The position numbers and the translations under genes were made by a program. 46,984 nucleotides of DNA. Source: an uncultured Prevotellaceae bacterium. GTDB lineage: Bacteria; Bacteroidota; Bacteroidia; Bacteroidales; Bacteroidaceae. Positions 37,187 to 46,984 of this stretch are shown piece by piece (within the stretch, counting starts at the first letter, position 1; every line of letters starts with the position of its first letter). The stretch is taken from positions 1 through 46,984 of the forward strand of contig CAMVFC010000008.1 in assembly GCA_947166655.1 (NCBI GenBank), given 5' to 3'. Below the pieces are notes generated by a model. It saw nothing but the letters and a program-made list of their open reading frames with translations, made no database searches and was not told the DNA's origin.

Positions 37187-37672
37187 CTACATGAGTTCCT
37201 TGGCTTGCTTGCCCGTGAGGTGTTCTATCTCAAGGACAAACATGAGCAAATGGGGAAAACCGCGCTGAATCTCTGTATTCGTACTCTCTGACGACATGTG
37301 AGGCGAATACTTATGGGCCAGCACGCGAATGGCCTCCAGTTTCTCGGCATCGTCTTCCAGAATACGAATACGGCCAAAAGCGATGACACTGCGGAAGAAG
37401 GTGGTGAAATTCTCTTCCGAGACCTCATCCTGTTGGATGACACAGAAGGAAGCTTTGTCATAGGAACGAATGGCATCCACCTTGTGGCCGGCCACGGCGC
37501 TGTGGAAAATCAGACGCCCCCCATGGTAAAGATAGCTTAACGGGACGGCATAAGGATAGCCCTCGTCGCCCAAGACGGCGAGGACACCAGAGGTTGCCTT
37601 CACCAGTATATCAAGGCTTTCTTCAGCTGACAACTGCTGCCGTTTACGGCGCATAGCTCGGAACTCTGCCAT
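37187..37672 (-). CDS. pyridoxamine 5'-phosphate oxidase family protein (NimA-like flavoprotein)
   Basis: MRRKRQQLSAEESLDILVKATSGVLAVLGDEGYPYAVPLSYLYHGGRLIFHSAVAGHKVDAI. Confidence 0.85.
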   Translation of the reverse strand: MAEFRAMRRKRQQLSAEESLDILVKATSGVLAVLGDEGYPYAVPLSYLYHGGRLIFHSAVAGHKVDAIRSYDKASFCVIQQDEVSEENFTTFFRSVIAFGRIRILEDDAEKLEAIRVLAHKYSPHMSSESTNTEIQRGFPHLLMFVLEIEHLTGKQAKELM

Positions 37673-37678
37673 ATCTCT

Positions 37679-39385
37679 TCAACGTTTGTCAAGCACTTCT
37701 CGGGCACGTGCCAACGCAAGGTTAATGTGAGAAAGGATATTCTCTTCGCCCACGATGCGACCGAAACCGTTACGCATCAGAACGTCGTGGACCTTGGGAT
37801 TGACACCGGAGAGAATCACGTGGATGCCTTGCTGATGGGACATCTGAATAAGGTTCTCCAAATTGTGCATGCCGGTAGAGTCCACGAAAGGCACTTTACG
37901 CATTCGGATGATGCGCACCTGCGGACGCTGACCGACACGTCCCATAATCTCTTCAAAGCGATTAGCTATGCCGAAGAAGAAGGGACCATTGATCTCATAA
38001 ACCTCGCAACCGTCAGGAATCTTGAAGTGCTCCAGATTGGTAGCAGCAAAGTCTACTTCGGATGCAGGGTCAATCTCGTCGGTGAGCACGCTGACCTGTG
38101 TGGTTTCAGCTAAACGACGCATACACAACAGGCAAGCCAGCATCAGACCGACCTCGATTGCCACCGTAAGGTCGAAGATGACCGTCAGGAAGAAAGTAAT
38201 CAGCAGGACAGAGATGTCCGACTTAGGATTCTTCAGCAGCTGACGGAAGGTTCGCCAGCCCGACATGTTGTAAGCCACTATCACCAGTACGCCTGCCAAG
38301 CACGCCATCGGAATGTATTGGGCATAAGGCATTAGGATGAGGAAAATCAGCAACAGGACGACTGCATGAATGATGCCAGCCACCGGCGTACGGCCACCAT
38401 TGTTGATATTGGTCATCGTGCGGGCAATGGCTCCCGTAGCCGGAATGCCGCCGAAAAGCGGAGTGACCAGATTGGCCAAGCCCTGACCGATGAGTTCCTG
38501 ATTGGAGTCGTGACGGTCGCCGATGACGCCATCGGCCACTGTTGCTGAGAGAAGGGACTCAATGGCACCCAACACGGCAATGGTGATAGCCGGAGCAAAC
38601 AACCCACGAATCACTTCCCAAGACAGCGACGGTACTTCAGGCGATGGCATAGAGGCATTGATACGGAAACGGTCGCCGATAGTCTCTACGCTTTCTGCCA
38701 AGCCATAGGACTTCAACACTAACACGCCCAACGTGGCCACAATGATAGCCACCAACGAGCCGGGAATCTTATTCAGCGCCGAAGCATGCCCCCCGACGTA
38801 CTTCACGCGGTTCAGCATTGGCCAGCAAGCAATAATCACGACACTGCCCACGCCGACAATCGTGCTCCAGAGGTCTACGCTTGCGGCATTCTGGAAATAG
38901 CAAACCCATTTCGAGAGGAAGTCGGCAGGCACTGCACCTTCCACCGTCAGTCCCAGCAAATCCTTGACCTGAGTCGTAAAGATGGTAAGGGCGATACCGC
39001 TGGTAAAGCCCACAACGATGGGATAAGGGATAAACTTGATTATCGTCCCTAAGCGGAAAACGCCTAATAATATAAGGAACGCGCCCGCAAGCAGCGTAGA
39101 CACCATGAGACCTTGCATCCCATATTGCTCGATAATTCCGGCAATAATCACAATGAAGGCACCCGTGGGGCCGCCAATCTGCACTTTAGAACCTCCGAAG
39201 AGAGAGATAATCAGACCTGCCACGATGGCTGTGACGATACCCTGCTCCGGCGTGACACCCGAAGCGATACCGAAAGCAATCGCCAACGGCAATGCTACGA
39301 TGCCAACAATGATGCCTGCCAGCACATCCTTGACAAAAGTTTCCTTGTTATAGCCCTTTAGGCTATCGAGAATTGATGGTTTCAT
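37679..39385 (-). CDS. SulP family inorganic anion permease with STAS domain
   Basis: Likely start MKPSILDSLKGYNKETF; VKDVLAGIIVGIVALPLAIAFGIASGVTPEQGI; STAS region VPFVDSTGMHNLENL. Confidence 0.95.
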   Translation of the reverse strand: MKPSILDSLKGYNKETFVKDVLAGIIVGIVALPLAIAFGIASGVTPEQGIVTAIVAGLIISLFGGSKVQIGGPTGAFIVIIAGIIEQYGMQGLMVSTLLAGAFLILLGVFRLGTIIKFIPYPIVVGFTSGIALTIFTTQVKDLLGLTVEGAVPADFLSKWVCYFQNAASVDLWSTIVGVGSVVIIACWPMLNRVKYVGGHASALNKIPGSLVAIIVATLGVLVLKSYGLAESVETIGDRFRINASMPSPEVPSLSWEVIRGLFAPAITIAVLGAIESLLSATVADGVIGDRHDSNQELIGQGLANLVTPLFGGIPATGAIARTMTNINNGGRTPVAGIIHAVVLLLIFLILMPYAQYIPMACLAGVLVIVAYNMSGWRTFRQLLKNPKSDISVLLITFFLTVIFDLTVAIEVGLMLACLLCMRRLAETTQVSVLTDEIDPASEVDFAATNLEHFKIPDGCEVYEINGPFFFGIANRFEEIMGRVGQRPQVRIIRMRKVPFVDSTGMHNLENLIQMSHQQGIHVILSGVNPKVHDVLMRNGFGRIVGEENILSHINLALARAREVLDKR

Positions 39386-39502
39386 TTGACTTCTATACGA
39401 TTCTGGGTGCAAAGATAATGAGTTTTTTGCAAATGGCGTGCTGTGTTTCCGAAAAACTCACTATCTTTGCGCCCACATTATATTATATTAATCATTTTAG
39501 TC

Positions 39503-41029
39503 ATGTTCGAAAATCAACCAAAAGGTCTCTGGGCATTAGCCTTGGCCAACACGGGCGAACGTTTCGGCTATTACACCATGTTGGCCGTCTTTGCCCTTTT
39601 CCTGCAAGCCAACTTCGGCTTTGCAACAGGAACAGCCAGTACGATTTACTCCACGTTCCTGATGTTTGTCTACTTTTTACCCGTCATCGGTGGCATTGCT
39701 GCTGACCGCTGGGGCTTTGGCCGTATGGTGACGACGGGTATTGTCATCATGTTTGTGGGCTACCTGCTGCTGGCCTTCCCCCTTGGCAACGGCACCCCGG
39801 CCATCATTGCTATGGCAGCAGCCTTATTGCTGGTGAGCCTCGGCACAGGACTGTTCAAGGGTAATCTGCAAGTGATGGTGGGGCGCCTCTATGACGAAGC
39901 TCGCTTTGCCAATCGTCGCGATGCAGGTTTCTCTCTTTTCTATATGGCCATCAACATCGGAGCCATGTTTGCCCCGACAGCTGCCATTGCCATCATGAAC
40001 TGGGCACAGCACGACCTGGGCATCAGCGAGGCTGATTCCTACCACTTCGCCTTTGCCGTGGCCTGTGCATCACTCATCGTCAGCATCATCATCTACTATG
40101 CATTTCAAGGATGGTTCAGCCATGTACTCAAGAACGAGAAAGGAAAGAGCGAGAAAGCTGAAGTCGTGGACACATTGACACCCGCCGAGACCAAGGAGCG
40201 TATCGTCTGCCTCTGTCTGGTATTCGCTGTGGTGATCTTCTTCTGGATGGCCTTCCATCAGAATGGTCTGACGCTGACATTCTTTGCCCGCGACTATACT
40301 CAGACAGCTTCCACAGGTGTCCAGTCCATGATGTTCGATGTCACCAATCTGGTAGCCTGCATCTTCGTTGTCTATGGTCTCTTCGGTCTTTTCCAGAGCA
40401 AGTCAGGGCAAGGAAAAGGCATCAGTGCCGTGCTCATCGCAGCCGCAGCGGGTTATCTCGTTTGGCAGTACAGCCAACTCGACGGTGAAGTGGCTGTCTT
40501 TGCACCCATCTTCCAGCAGTTCAACCCCTGCTTTGTTGTGATGCTGACCCCCGTCAGCGTAGCTCTCTTTAGCTGGCTGGCCAAGAAAGGGAAAGAGCCT
40601 TCAAGCCCCAAGAAAATCGGACTCGGCATGTTGGTTGCCGCCTGCGGTTTCTTCATTATGATAGGCGCTTCGCTCGGTTTGTTGGCTCCCGATGCACAGT
40701 CAGCTGCCATCGCTGCCGGCGAGGATGTGACTCGTGTCTCTGCTAACTGGCTCGTCTCCACCTATCTCGTGCTGACCTTCGCAGAGCTACTCCTCTCCCC
40801 GATTGGCATCAGCTTCGTATCGAAGGTGGCTCCTCCCAAGTATGCAGGTCTGATGATGGGTCTGTGGTTCGCATCCACAGCTATCGGCAACTTCCTCGTG
40901 CAGATTCCCGGTCTGCTCTGGGGTGCCAACGTCGAGTTGCCCTACATCTGGGCTGTCCTGGCTGGCATCTGTCTCGTCAGTGCCCTCTTCATCTTCTCTA
41001 TCCTGAAGAAGTTAGAGAAGGTGGCATGA
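39503..41029 (+). CDS. POT/PTR family peptide MFS transporter
   Basis: Start MFENQPKGLWALALANTGERFGYYTMLAVFALFLQANFGF; GGIAADRWGFGR; GTGLFKGNLQVMVG. Confidence 0.92.
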   Translation: MFENQPKGLWALALANTGERFGYYTMLAVFALFLQANFGFATGTASTIYSTFLMFVYFLPVIGGIAADRWGFGRMVTTGIVIMFVGYLLLAFPLGNGTPAIIAMAAALLLVSLGTGLFKGNLQVMVGRLYDEARFANRRDAGFSLFYMAINIGAMFAPTAAIAIMNWAQHDLGISEADSYHFAFAVACASLIVSIIIYYAFQGWFSHVLKNEKGKSEKAEVVDTLTPAETKERIVCLCLVFAVVIFFWMAFHQNGLTLTFFARDYTQTASTGVQSMMFDVTNLVACIFVVYGLFGLFQSKSGQGKGISAVLIAAAAGYLVWQYSQLDGEVAVFAPIFQQFNPCFVVMLTPVSVALFSWLAKKGKEPSSPKKIGLGMLVAACGFFIMIGASLGLLAPDAQSAAIAAGEDVTRVSANWLVSTYLVLTFAELLLSPIGISFVSKVAPPKYAGLMMGLWFASTAIGNFLVQIPGLLWGANVELPYIWAVLAGICLVSALFIFSILKKLEKVA

Positions 41030-41073
41030 AAAATGACATGTGATTGATGAAAAGTGGTGACTGAATAATAAAA

Positions 41074-41107
41074 GCCCCTTCCCTTGCCTTCAAACAGGGG
41101 GAGGGGC
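41074..41107 (+). terminator. hairpin after the POT transporter
   Basis: GCCCCTTCCCTTG...CAGGGGGAGGGGC, imperfect stem. Confidence 0.55.
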
Positions 41108-41121
41108 GAAAAATAAATCAT

Positions 41122-41769
41122 ATGACCTTGAAACGCATTCTTTATTTGTCGTTCTTCATTCTTTACTTGTCACTTTTCACCCTTTCGGCCGAGGAGGGTT
41201 TCTCAGTCTCTGCACTCCCCGACTCGATTTTTGCTCGGATGCAAGGCAAGTCGTACCCTACCGATTGCCGTATTGCACGTTCAGAGCTACGCTATGTGCA
41301 GGTGCTATATTATGGTTTGGACGAAAAGATACACAAAGGTGAAATCATCTGCAACCAGAAAATTGCCGATGACCTCGCCGACATCTTCCTGCAGCTCTAT
41401 CAGGCACGTTATCCTATGGGCAGCGTCCGTCTGATTGATGATTTCGACGCCAATGACGAACGCTCCATGCAGGCCAATAACACCTCATGCTTCTGCTACC
41501 GCGTGGTACGAGGTAGCGCCCGCCTTTCCAAGCACGCTCAAGGACTGGCCATCGACATCAACCCTCTCTACAACCCCTGCGTCCGCACCCTGCGAGATGG
41601 GCAACGGCGCATTGAGCCAGCCACAGCAACGCCCTATATCAAGCGCTCAGAAGCCTTTCCCTGCCGCATCGATCATCAAGACCTTTGCTACAGGCTCTTC
41701 ATCAGTCACGGCTTCCGTTGGGGTGGCGATTGGAAGAATCCAAAAGACTATCAGCACTTCGAGAAATAG
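41122..41769 (+). CDS. M15 family metallopeptidase (secreted)
   Basis: LSKHAQGLAIDINPLYNPCVR...GFRWGGDWKNPKDYQHFE. Confidence 0.85.
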   Translation: MTLKRILYLSFFILYLSLFTLSAEEGFSVSALPDSIFARMQGKSYPTDCRIARSELRYVQVLYYGLDEKIHKGEIICNQKIADDLADIFLQLYQARYPMGSVRLIDDFDANDERSMQANNTSCFCYRVVRGSARLSKHAQGLAIDINPLYNPCVRTLRDGQRRIEPATATPYIKRSEAFPCRIDHQDLCYRLFISHGFRWGGDWKNPKDYQHFEK

Positions 41770-41786
41770 AAAAAAACGCTCATTTG

Positions 41787-41818
41787 TTTGGCCTTACGCC
41801 GAGTTTGTCGTATCTTTG
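41787..41818 (+). promoter_or_regulatory. Bacteroidales-type promoter for tpiA (TTTG-N20-TATCTTTG)
   Basis: TTTG 41787-41790; TATCTTTG 41811-41818. Confidence 0.7.
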
Positions 41819-41887
41819 CAGCCGAAAAAACGGACACGTCCCGTGTTATCGACAGAACTCTCATTCATAAAATAATAGACAAACCTC

Positions 41888-42646
41888 ATGAGAAAGAAAA
41901 TCGTAGCAGGCAACTGGAAGATGAACCTGAACCTGCAAGAAGGCCTGGCATTGGCCAATGAACTGAAAGCCGCTCTGGCAGCCGACAAGCCCAACTGCGA
42001 TGTCGTCATCTGCACACCCTTCATTCATCTGGCTAAGGTAGCTGATGTGGTCGAAGGTACAGTGATTGGTCTGGGTGCAGAGAACTGCGCCGACAAGGAA
42101 AAGGGCGCCTTCACCGGTGAAGTCAGCGCTGCACAAGTCAAGAGCACCGGCGCACAGTACGTGATTCTGGGCCACAGTGAGCGCCGCGCTTACTACGGCG
42201 AGACCGCAGAGATTCTGAAAGAGAAAGTCAACCTCGCTCTGGCCAACGGTCTGAAGGTTATCTTCTGCATCGGTGAAGTGCTCGAAGAGCGCGAAGCTGG
42301 CAAACAGAACGAAGTAGTAGGTGCACAGCTGGCAGACAGCCTCTTCGACCTGACAGAGGAGCAGCTGAAGGACATCATCCTGGCCTACGAACCCGTATGG
42401 GCTATCGGCACAGGCAAGACAGCTACTGCCGAGCAGGCCGAGGACATGCACGCCTTCATCCGTGGTGTCATTGCAGGTCGCTTCGGTGAGGCTGCTGCAG
42501 AGAACATCAGCATCCTCTATGGCGGCAGCTGCAAGCCCAGCAATGCCAAGGAGATTTTCTCTAAGCCCGACGTGGACGGCGGCCTCATCGGCGGTGCAGC
42601 CCTCAAGTGTGCCGATTTCAAAGGCATCATCGACGCCTGGAAGTAA
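41888..42646 (+). CDS. tpiA: triosephosphate isomerase
   Basis: [19 protein letters not shown]...[17 protein letters not shown]...[21 protein letters not shown]...[14 protein letters not shown]. Confidence 0.98.
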   Translation: MRKKIVAGNWKMNLNLQEGLALANELKAALAADKPNCDVVICTPFIHLAKVADVVEGTVIGLGAENCADKEKGAFTGEVSAAQVKSTGAQYVILGHSERRAYYGETAEILKEKVNLALANGLKVIFCIGEVLEEREAGKQNEVVGAQLADSLFDLTEEQLKDIILAYEPVWAIGTGKTATAEQAEDMHAFIRGVIAGRFGEAAAENISILYGGSCKPSNAKEIFSKPDVDGGLIGGAALKCADFKGIIDAWK

Positions 42647-42656
42647 TAGCAAAGAC

Positions 42657-43184
42657 GTGAGAAAACTGCTTTTCATCTTTCTCACCACACTCTGTCTGAG
42701 CCTTTCCGCTCAGGAGAAGTTTACCGTGTACCTCACCCGCTCTACAGCAGGTGAGGGCACGGTTGTTCTTCACCAGGATGCCGAGATTGAAGCCTTGGTC
42801 AATGGCTTAACATCACGGACCACCACTGCCACACGCCCTGCCAGCCGTACACAGACGCCCGACAGCCTTGCTACACGCAGTACCACCGGAAACGATGAGA
42901 GCACGCACACACATCGCATCCGCACCAATGGCTATCGTATCCAGGTCTATGCCGGAGGCAACAACAGGGCCTCCAAGTCCGAAGCACACTATATGGCCAA
43001 CCTCGTGCGTTCCAACTTCTCAGACGTACAGGTTTATACACATTTCATCAGTCCCCGCTGGATCTGCCGTGTGGGCGACTTTAAGACTTATGAAGAGGCC
43101 AACGAGTTTCTTCGCCGCATGAAACAGACGCAGAAATTCCGCGAGGCCAGTATTGTTAAGAGCAAAATAGTCATCAGTTATTGA
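42657..43184 (+). CDS. SPOR domain-containing secreted protein
   Basis: GTG start VRKLLFIFLTTLCLSLSAQE; C-term GYRIQVYAGGNNRASKSEAHYMANLVRSNF...WICRVGDFKTYEEANEFLRRMK. Confidence 0.85.
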   Translation: MRKLLFIFLTTLCLSLSAQEKFTVYLTRSTAGEGTVVLHQDAEIEALVNGLTSRTTTATRPASRTQTPDSLATRSTTGNDESTHTHRIRTNGYRIQVYAGGNNRASKSEAHYMANLVRSNFSDVQVYTHFISPRWICRVGDFKTYEEANEFLRRMKQTQKFREASIVKSKIVISY

Positions 43185-43211
43185 CCCTGCGCTCTTTCCT
43201 CATTCGCTATC

Positions 43212-43820
43212 ATGGAAGAACAGCATCATCTCGCCACCTCCTCCCTTGAGGAGCGCCAGACAGCACTGGCAGAACGCTATACGGATATCTTGAGCCTTTT
43301 GGGCGAAGACCCTTCCCGAGAAGGACTTCAAAAGACCCCCATCCGTGTGGCAAGGGCTTGGCTTGAACTCACACGAGGCTACTACGAAGACCCTATTGCC
43401 ATCCTGCGTTCAGCTCTTTTCAAGGAGACCTACCACAATATGGTCGTGGTGCGGGACATTGAATTCTACTCTCTCTGCGAGCACCACCTGTTGCCCTTCT
43501 TCGGACAGGTACACATCGCCTACATCCCTAACGGCGAGATAACCGGGCTCTCCAAGCTGGCACGCATCGTCAACACCTTCAGCCATCGTCTGCAAGTGCA
43601 GGAACGCATGACAGAGCAGATTGCCCACTGCATCCAGGAAGCCTTGAATCCGCAAGGGGTCATGGTCGTGGTTGAAGCGCGTCACCTATGCATGCAGATG
43701 CGAGGCGTAGGCAAACAGGGAGCCTACACGACCACCATGCACCATATCGGAGCTTTCGAGCGAGCAGAACTGCGCCAGGAGTTCCTCTCGCAGCTGAAGC
43801 TGAAAGAAGCGGAACAGTAA
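43212..43820 (+). CDS. folE: GTP cyclohydrolase I
   Basis: [21 protein letters not shown]...[36 protein letters not shown]...[15 protein letters not shown]. Confidence 0.97.
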   Translation: MEEQHHLATSSLEERQTALAERYTDILSLLGEDPSREGLQKTPIRVARAWLELTRGYYEDPIAILRSALFKETYHNMVVVRDIEFYSLCEHHLLPFFGQVHIAYIPNGEITGLSKLARIVNTFSHRLQVQERMTEQIAHCIQEALNPQGVMVVVEARHLCMQMRGVGKQGAYTTTMHHIGAFERAELRQEFLSQLKLKEAEQ

Positions 43821-43888
43821 ACTGACGAGTTGGCTGCTGAAGGCACTTCTGAAGTGCCAAATTGTCTGATAATCTGACTTGTTGGCTC

Positions 43889-43913
43889 GCCGTGCTGAAG
43901 ATGCACGGCTTTT
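43889..43913 (+). terminator. rho-independent terminator after folE
   Basis: GCCGTGC-TGAAGAT-GCACGGC followed by TTTT. Confidence 0.7.
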
Positions 43914-43961
43914 GCTGTTTGGAAGGTAAACAGATTCGTTTCAACCTAAAATCCAAACAAT

Positions 43962-46628
43962 ATGACATTCGACAAATTTACCATCAAAGCACAAGAGGCC
44001 GTGCAAGAGGCTGTACGCATCGCTGAAGCACGCCGTCAACAGGCCATTGAGCCCGAGCACCTGCTCGCTGCAATCCTGAAGACTGGACAGCAGGTCACTC
44101 AATTCCTGCTGCGCAAACTCGCCGTCAATGAACAAGCCGTCAACCAAGCCCTCGAAGCTCAGTTGCAAAGCCTGCCACGCGTGGAGGGCGGGGAACCCTA
44201 CCTGAGCCGTGAGACCAACAACATCCTCACCCATGCCGAGGAACTGGCTGGGAAGCAGGGCGACGAGTTCGTCACCATCGAACTGATGCTCCTGGCCATC
44301 GTCAACAGCCATTCCACAGCTGCCAAGATTCTGAAAGATGCAGGCGTCACGGAGAAAGAACTGGCCGCTGCTATCCGTGAACTGAGAGGAGGGCAGCAGG
44401 TGAAGTCACAGTCCAGCGAGGACACCTATCAGAGTCTCTCCAAATACGCGCGTAACCTTATAGAAGAAGCACGTGCCGGAAAGCTCGACCCTGTCATCGG
44501 ACGTGATGACGAGATTCGCCGTGTGCTGCAGATTCTCTCCCGCCGCACCAAGAACAACCCCATTCTGATTGGTGAGCCAGGCACTGGTAAGACGGCCATC
44601 GTGGAGGGACTGGCCCACCGCATCCTGCGGGGAGATGTGCCCGAGACCCTGAAGGAGAAGCAGCTCTTCTCCCTTGATATGGGTGCCCTGATTGCAGGTG
44701 CGAAGTACAAGGGCGAGTTCGAGGAACGCCTGAAGAGCGTCATCAATGAGGTGACAAAGAGCGAGGGACGCATCATCCTGTTCATCGACGAGATCCACAC
44801 CCTTGTGGGGGCTGGCAAGAGCGAAGGCGCCATGGACGCCGCCAATATCCTGAAACCGGCACTGGCACGAGGGGAACTGAGGGCCATCGGCGCCACCACG
44901 CTCGATGAGTATCAGAAATATTTCGAGAAGGACAAGGCACTGGAGCGCCGCTTCCAAAGCGTGATGGTCGACGAACCGGACACACTTGCCAGCATCAGCA
45001 TCCTGCGTGGTCTGAAAGAGCGCTATGAGAACCACCATCGCGTGCGCATCCAAGATGATGCCATCATCGCTGCAGTGGAGCTGTCCAACCGATACATTAC
45101 CGACCGTTTCCTCCCGGACAAAGCCATCGACCTGATGGATGAAGCAGCCGCCAAGTTGCGTATGGAACGCGACAGCGTGCCCGAGGAGCTGGACGAAATC
45201 ACACGCAGGAGGAAGCAGCTGGAGATTGAGCGTGAAGCCATCAAGCGAGAGGCTGACAGTGCAAGCGGCGATTCCGTAGCCGCAGCCAAGCTGCAATCCC
45301 TCAACAAAGACATTGCCGACCTTCGTGAGCAGGAGCAGCAGATGAAAGCCAAATGGGAAGGCGAGAAAGCCCTGCAGAACAAGATTCAAGCCAACAGACA
45401 GCAGATGGAGCAGCTGAAGTTTGAAGCTGAACGTGCTGAGCAGGAAGGTGACTTCGCCCGTGTGGCAGAGATACGCTATGGCCGGCTTCAAGCGCTGGAA
45501 ACTGAGATTCAGAAGATTCAGGAACAGCTGCACAGCGCTCAGGGGGCAGAGGCGATGGTCAAGGAGGAAGTGACTGCCGACGACATTGCCGAGGTGGTCA
45601 GCCGATGGACGGGCATCCCCGTTTCCAAGATGCTGCAGAGCGAGCGAGAGAAACTCCTACACCTTGAAGAAGAACTGCACAAGCGGGTCATCGGACAGGA
45701 CGAAGCCATCCGCGCCGTGGCCGACGCCGTGCGCCGCTCACGTGCAGGGTTGCAAGACCCCAAGCGGCCCATCGGCTCATTCATTTTCCTGGGTACCACG
45801 GGTGTCGGAAAGACAGAGTTGGCCAAAGCGCTGGCCGAGTTCCTCTTCGACGATGAAAGCATGATGACACGTATCGACATGAGTGAATACCAAGAGAAGC
45901 ACAGCGTCAGCCGCCTGATTGGTGCACCTCCGGGATACGTAGGCTACGACGAGGGAGGACAGCTCACGGAAGCGGTGCGCCGCAAGCCCTACAGCGTAGT
46001 GCTCTTTGACGAAATCGAGAAAGCACACCCCGACGTCTTCAATACTTTGCTGCAGGTGCTCGATGATGGCCGGCTGACAGACAACAAGGGGCGGACGGTC
46101 AACTTCAAGAACACCATCATCATCCTCACCTCCAACCTCGGAAGCGAATACATCAGAGAGCAGTTCAGCAAGCTCGATGCACCAGACACACGGACTGCGC
46201 CCAGCGGGCAGACAACGGAGAATCCGGCTCCTTCCCGCCGTCGCGAGGCTGTAATAGAGGAGACGAAACGTACCGTCATGGAACAGCTCAAACGGACCAT
46301 TCGCCCGGAGTTCCTGAACCGAATAGACGAGACCATCATGTTTGAGCCGCTGACCCAGACAGAGATTCGTGAGGTAGTGAAGCTGCAAATCTCTGCCGTC
46401 CAGAAGATGTTGGAGAGCAACGGCATTCGCCTCCGTCTCACCGATGCGGCCATTGACCTGCTCACGCAAGAGGGGTACGACCCCGAGTTTGGTGCACGTC
46501 CTGTCAAACGCGCCATCCAGCGTCTGCTGCTCAACGACCTCTCCAAGGCCATCCTTGCCGGCACGGTCAGCCGCGACCATGACATCCTGGTGGACGCAGA
46601 GGGCGATCACCTTACCTTCAAGCATTGA
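43962..46628 (+). CDS. clpB: ATP-dependent chaperone ClpB
   Basis: [61 protein letters not shown]; middle coiled-coil present. Confidence 0.97.
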   Translation: MTFDKFTIKAQEAVQEAVRIAEARRQQAIEPEHLLAAILKTGQQVTQFLLRKLAVNEQAVNQALEAQLQSLPRVEGGEPYLSRETNNILTHAEELAGKQGDEFVTIELMLLAIVNSHSTAAKILKDAGVTEKELAAAIRELRGGQQVKSQSSEDTYQSLSKYARNLIEEARAGKLDPVIGRDDEIRRVLQILSRRTKNNPILIGEPGTGKTAIVEGLAHRILRGDVPETLKEKQLFSLDMGALIAGAKYKGEFEERLKSVINEVTKSEGRIILFIDEIHTLVGAGKSEGAMDAANILKPALARGELRAIGATTLDEYQKYFEKDKALERRFQSVMVDEPDTLASISILRGLKERYENHHRVRIQDDAIIAAVELSNRYITDRFLPDKAIDLMDEAAAKLRMERDSVPEELDEITRRRKQLEIEREAIKREADSASGDSVAAAKLQSLNKDIADLREQEQQMKAKWEGEKALQNKIQANRQQMEQLKFEAERAEQEGDFARVAEIRYGRLQALETEIQKIQEQLHSAQGAEAMVKEEVTADDIAEVVSRWTGIPVSKMLQSEREKLLHLEEELHKRVIGQDEAIRAVADAVRRSRAGLQDPKRPIGSFIFLGTTGVGKTELAKALAEFLFDDESMMTRIDMSEYQEKHSVSRLIGAPPGYVGYDEGGQLTEAVRRKPYSVVLFDEIEKAHPDVFNTLLQVLDDGRLTDNKGRTVNFKNTIIILTSNLGSEYIREQFSKLDAPDTRTAPSGQTTENPAPSRRREAVIEETKRTVMEQLKRTIRPEFLNRIDETIMFEPLTQTEIREVVKLQISAVQKMLESNGIRLRLTDAAIDLLTQEGYDPEFGARPVKRAIQRLLLNDLSKAILAGTVSRDHDILVDAEGDHLTFKH

Positions 46629-46660
46629 GTCTGAGAGTTTTCTCACACCGAAATCAGCCC

Positions 46661-46700
46661 GGGGCTGTGCCAAAGAGAACTGGCACAGCCCCTTTTCTTG
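46661..46700 (+). terminator. rho-independent terminator after clpB
   Basis: GGGGCTGTGCC-AAAGAGAACT-GGCACAGCCCC followed by TTTTCTTG. Confidence 0.88.
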
Positions 46701-46930
46701 TCTCCGCCACTCAGCTTTTGCTGAAGCCACCACTTGCCTTTTCCAGTCTTTACTGTCATTCTGACCAGGGTGTCACTTTTACTTATGCAGGAGCTAACGC
46801 CGCACGATTGAGGCTAACATTGAAAAAAGTGCCTCCGTGAATGAGCGATACCTCTGGGAAAGACGTCCGTATTCCGGGCAGGTATGACCCTTCACCTTAG
46901 GCGCTGACAGCCGGGGACGCAGACAGGGAA

Positions 46931-46984
46931 GTTTGTTCCATCACGATGGAACGATGGTTCCATCACGATGGAATGATGGTTCCA
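46931..46984. repeat. palindromic tandem array, TTCCATCACGATGGAA, 22-bp period, truncated by window edge
   Basis: Units start at 46936, 46958 and 46980 (third incomplete); spacers CGATGG and TGATGG. Confidence 0.95.

Noticed and set aside
44406-45533. 375-aa minus-strand ORF and 45777-46733 minus ORF
   Set aside because: Antisense to clpB, low-complexity hydrophobic or composition-driven translations.

Overview
The window looks like a chromosomal segment of a Bacteroidales/Prevotella-type genome: canonical TTTG-N19-20-TAnnTTTG promoters, BspA and fimbrillin-like proteins, and a T9SS-like C-terminal tail. It holds about 24 supported protein genes and one tRNA-Arg(CCG). I saw no rRNA, CRISPR array, integrase or transposase. 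Main blocks: (i) partial nifJ (PFOR) at the left edge; (ii) a minus-strand run of secreted proteins (a 1622-aa repeat-containing protein, a 61-aa small protein, a fimbrillin-like/PI-PLC fusion, a FISUMP-like protein); (iii) an AAA_14-type ATPase, an ATP-grasp-like unknown, a receiver-like/PPDK_N fusion, ompA, a CobC-like phosphatase, asnA, tRNA-Arg and an orphan RND pump; (iv) a dispersed carbohydrate-active enzyme cluster without SusC/SusD (three GH43, one GH29, one alginate-lyase/GH28-like fusion, one BspA LRR protein) interrupted by the tdh/kbl threonine pair; (v) nim-like, SulP, POT, M15 peptidase, tpiA, a SPOR protein, folE and clpB. The most unusual signal is in the repeats. Three intergenic arrays share one geometry (7-nt half-site, 2-nt centre, 7-nt half-site, 6-nt spacer, exact 22-bp period) but use two unrelated sequences. 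Two families of stop-poor pyrimidine-rich micro-repeats (8-mer TCAATCTT and 7-mer CTTTTCA) sit repeatedly, in sense orientation, against start codons. In several genes they form the signal-peptide coding sequence, and once they interrupt a CDS in frame. All calls are from reading the sequence; no database search was run.
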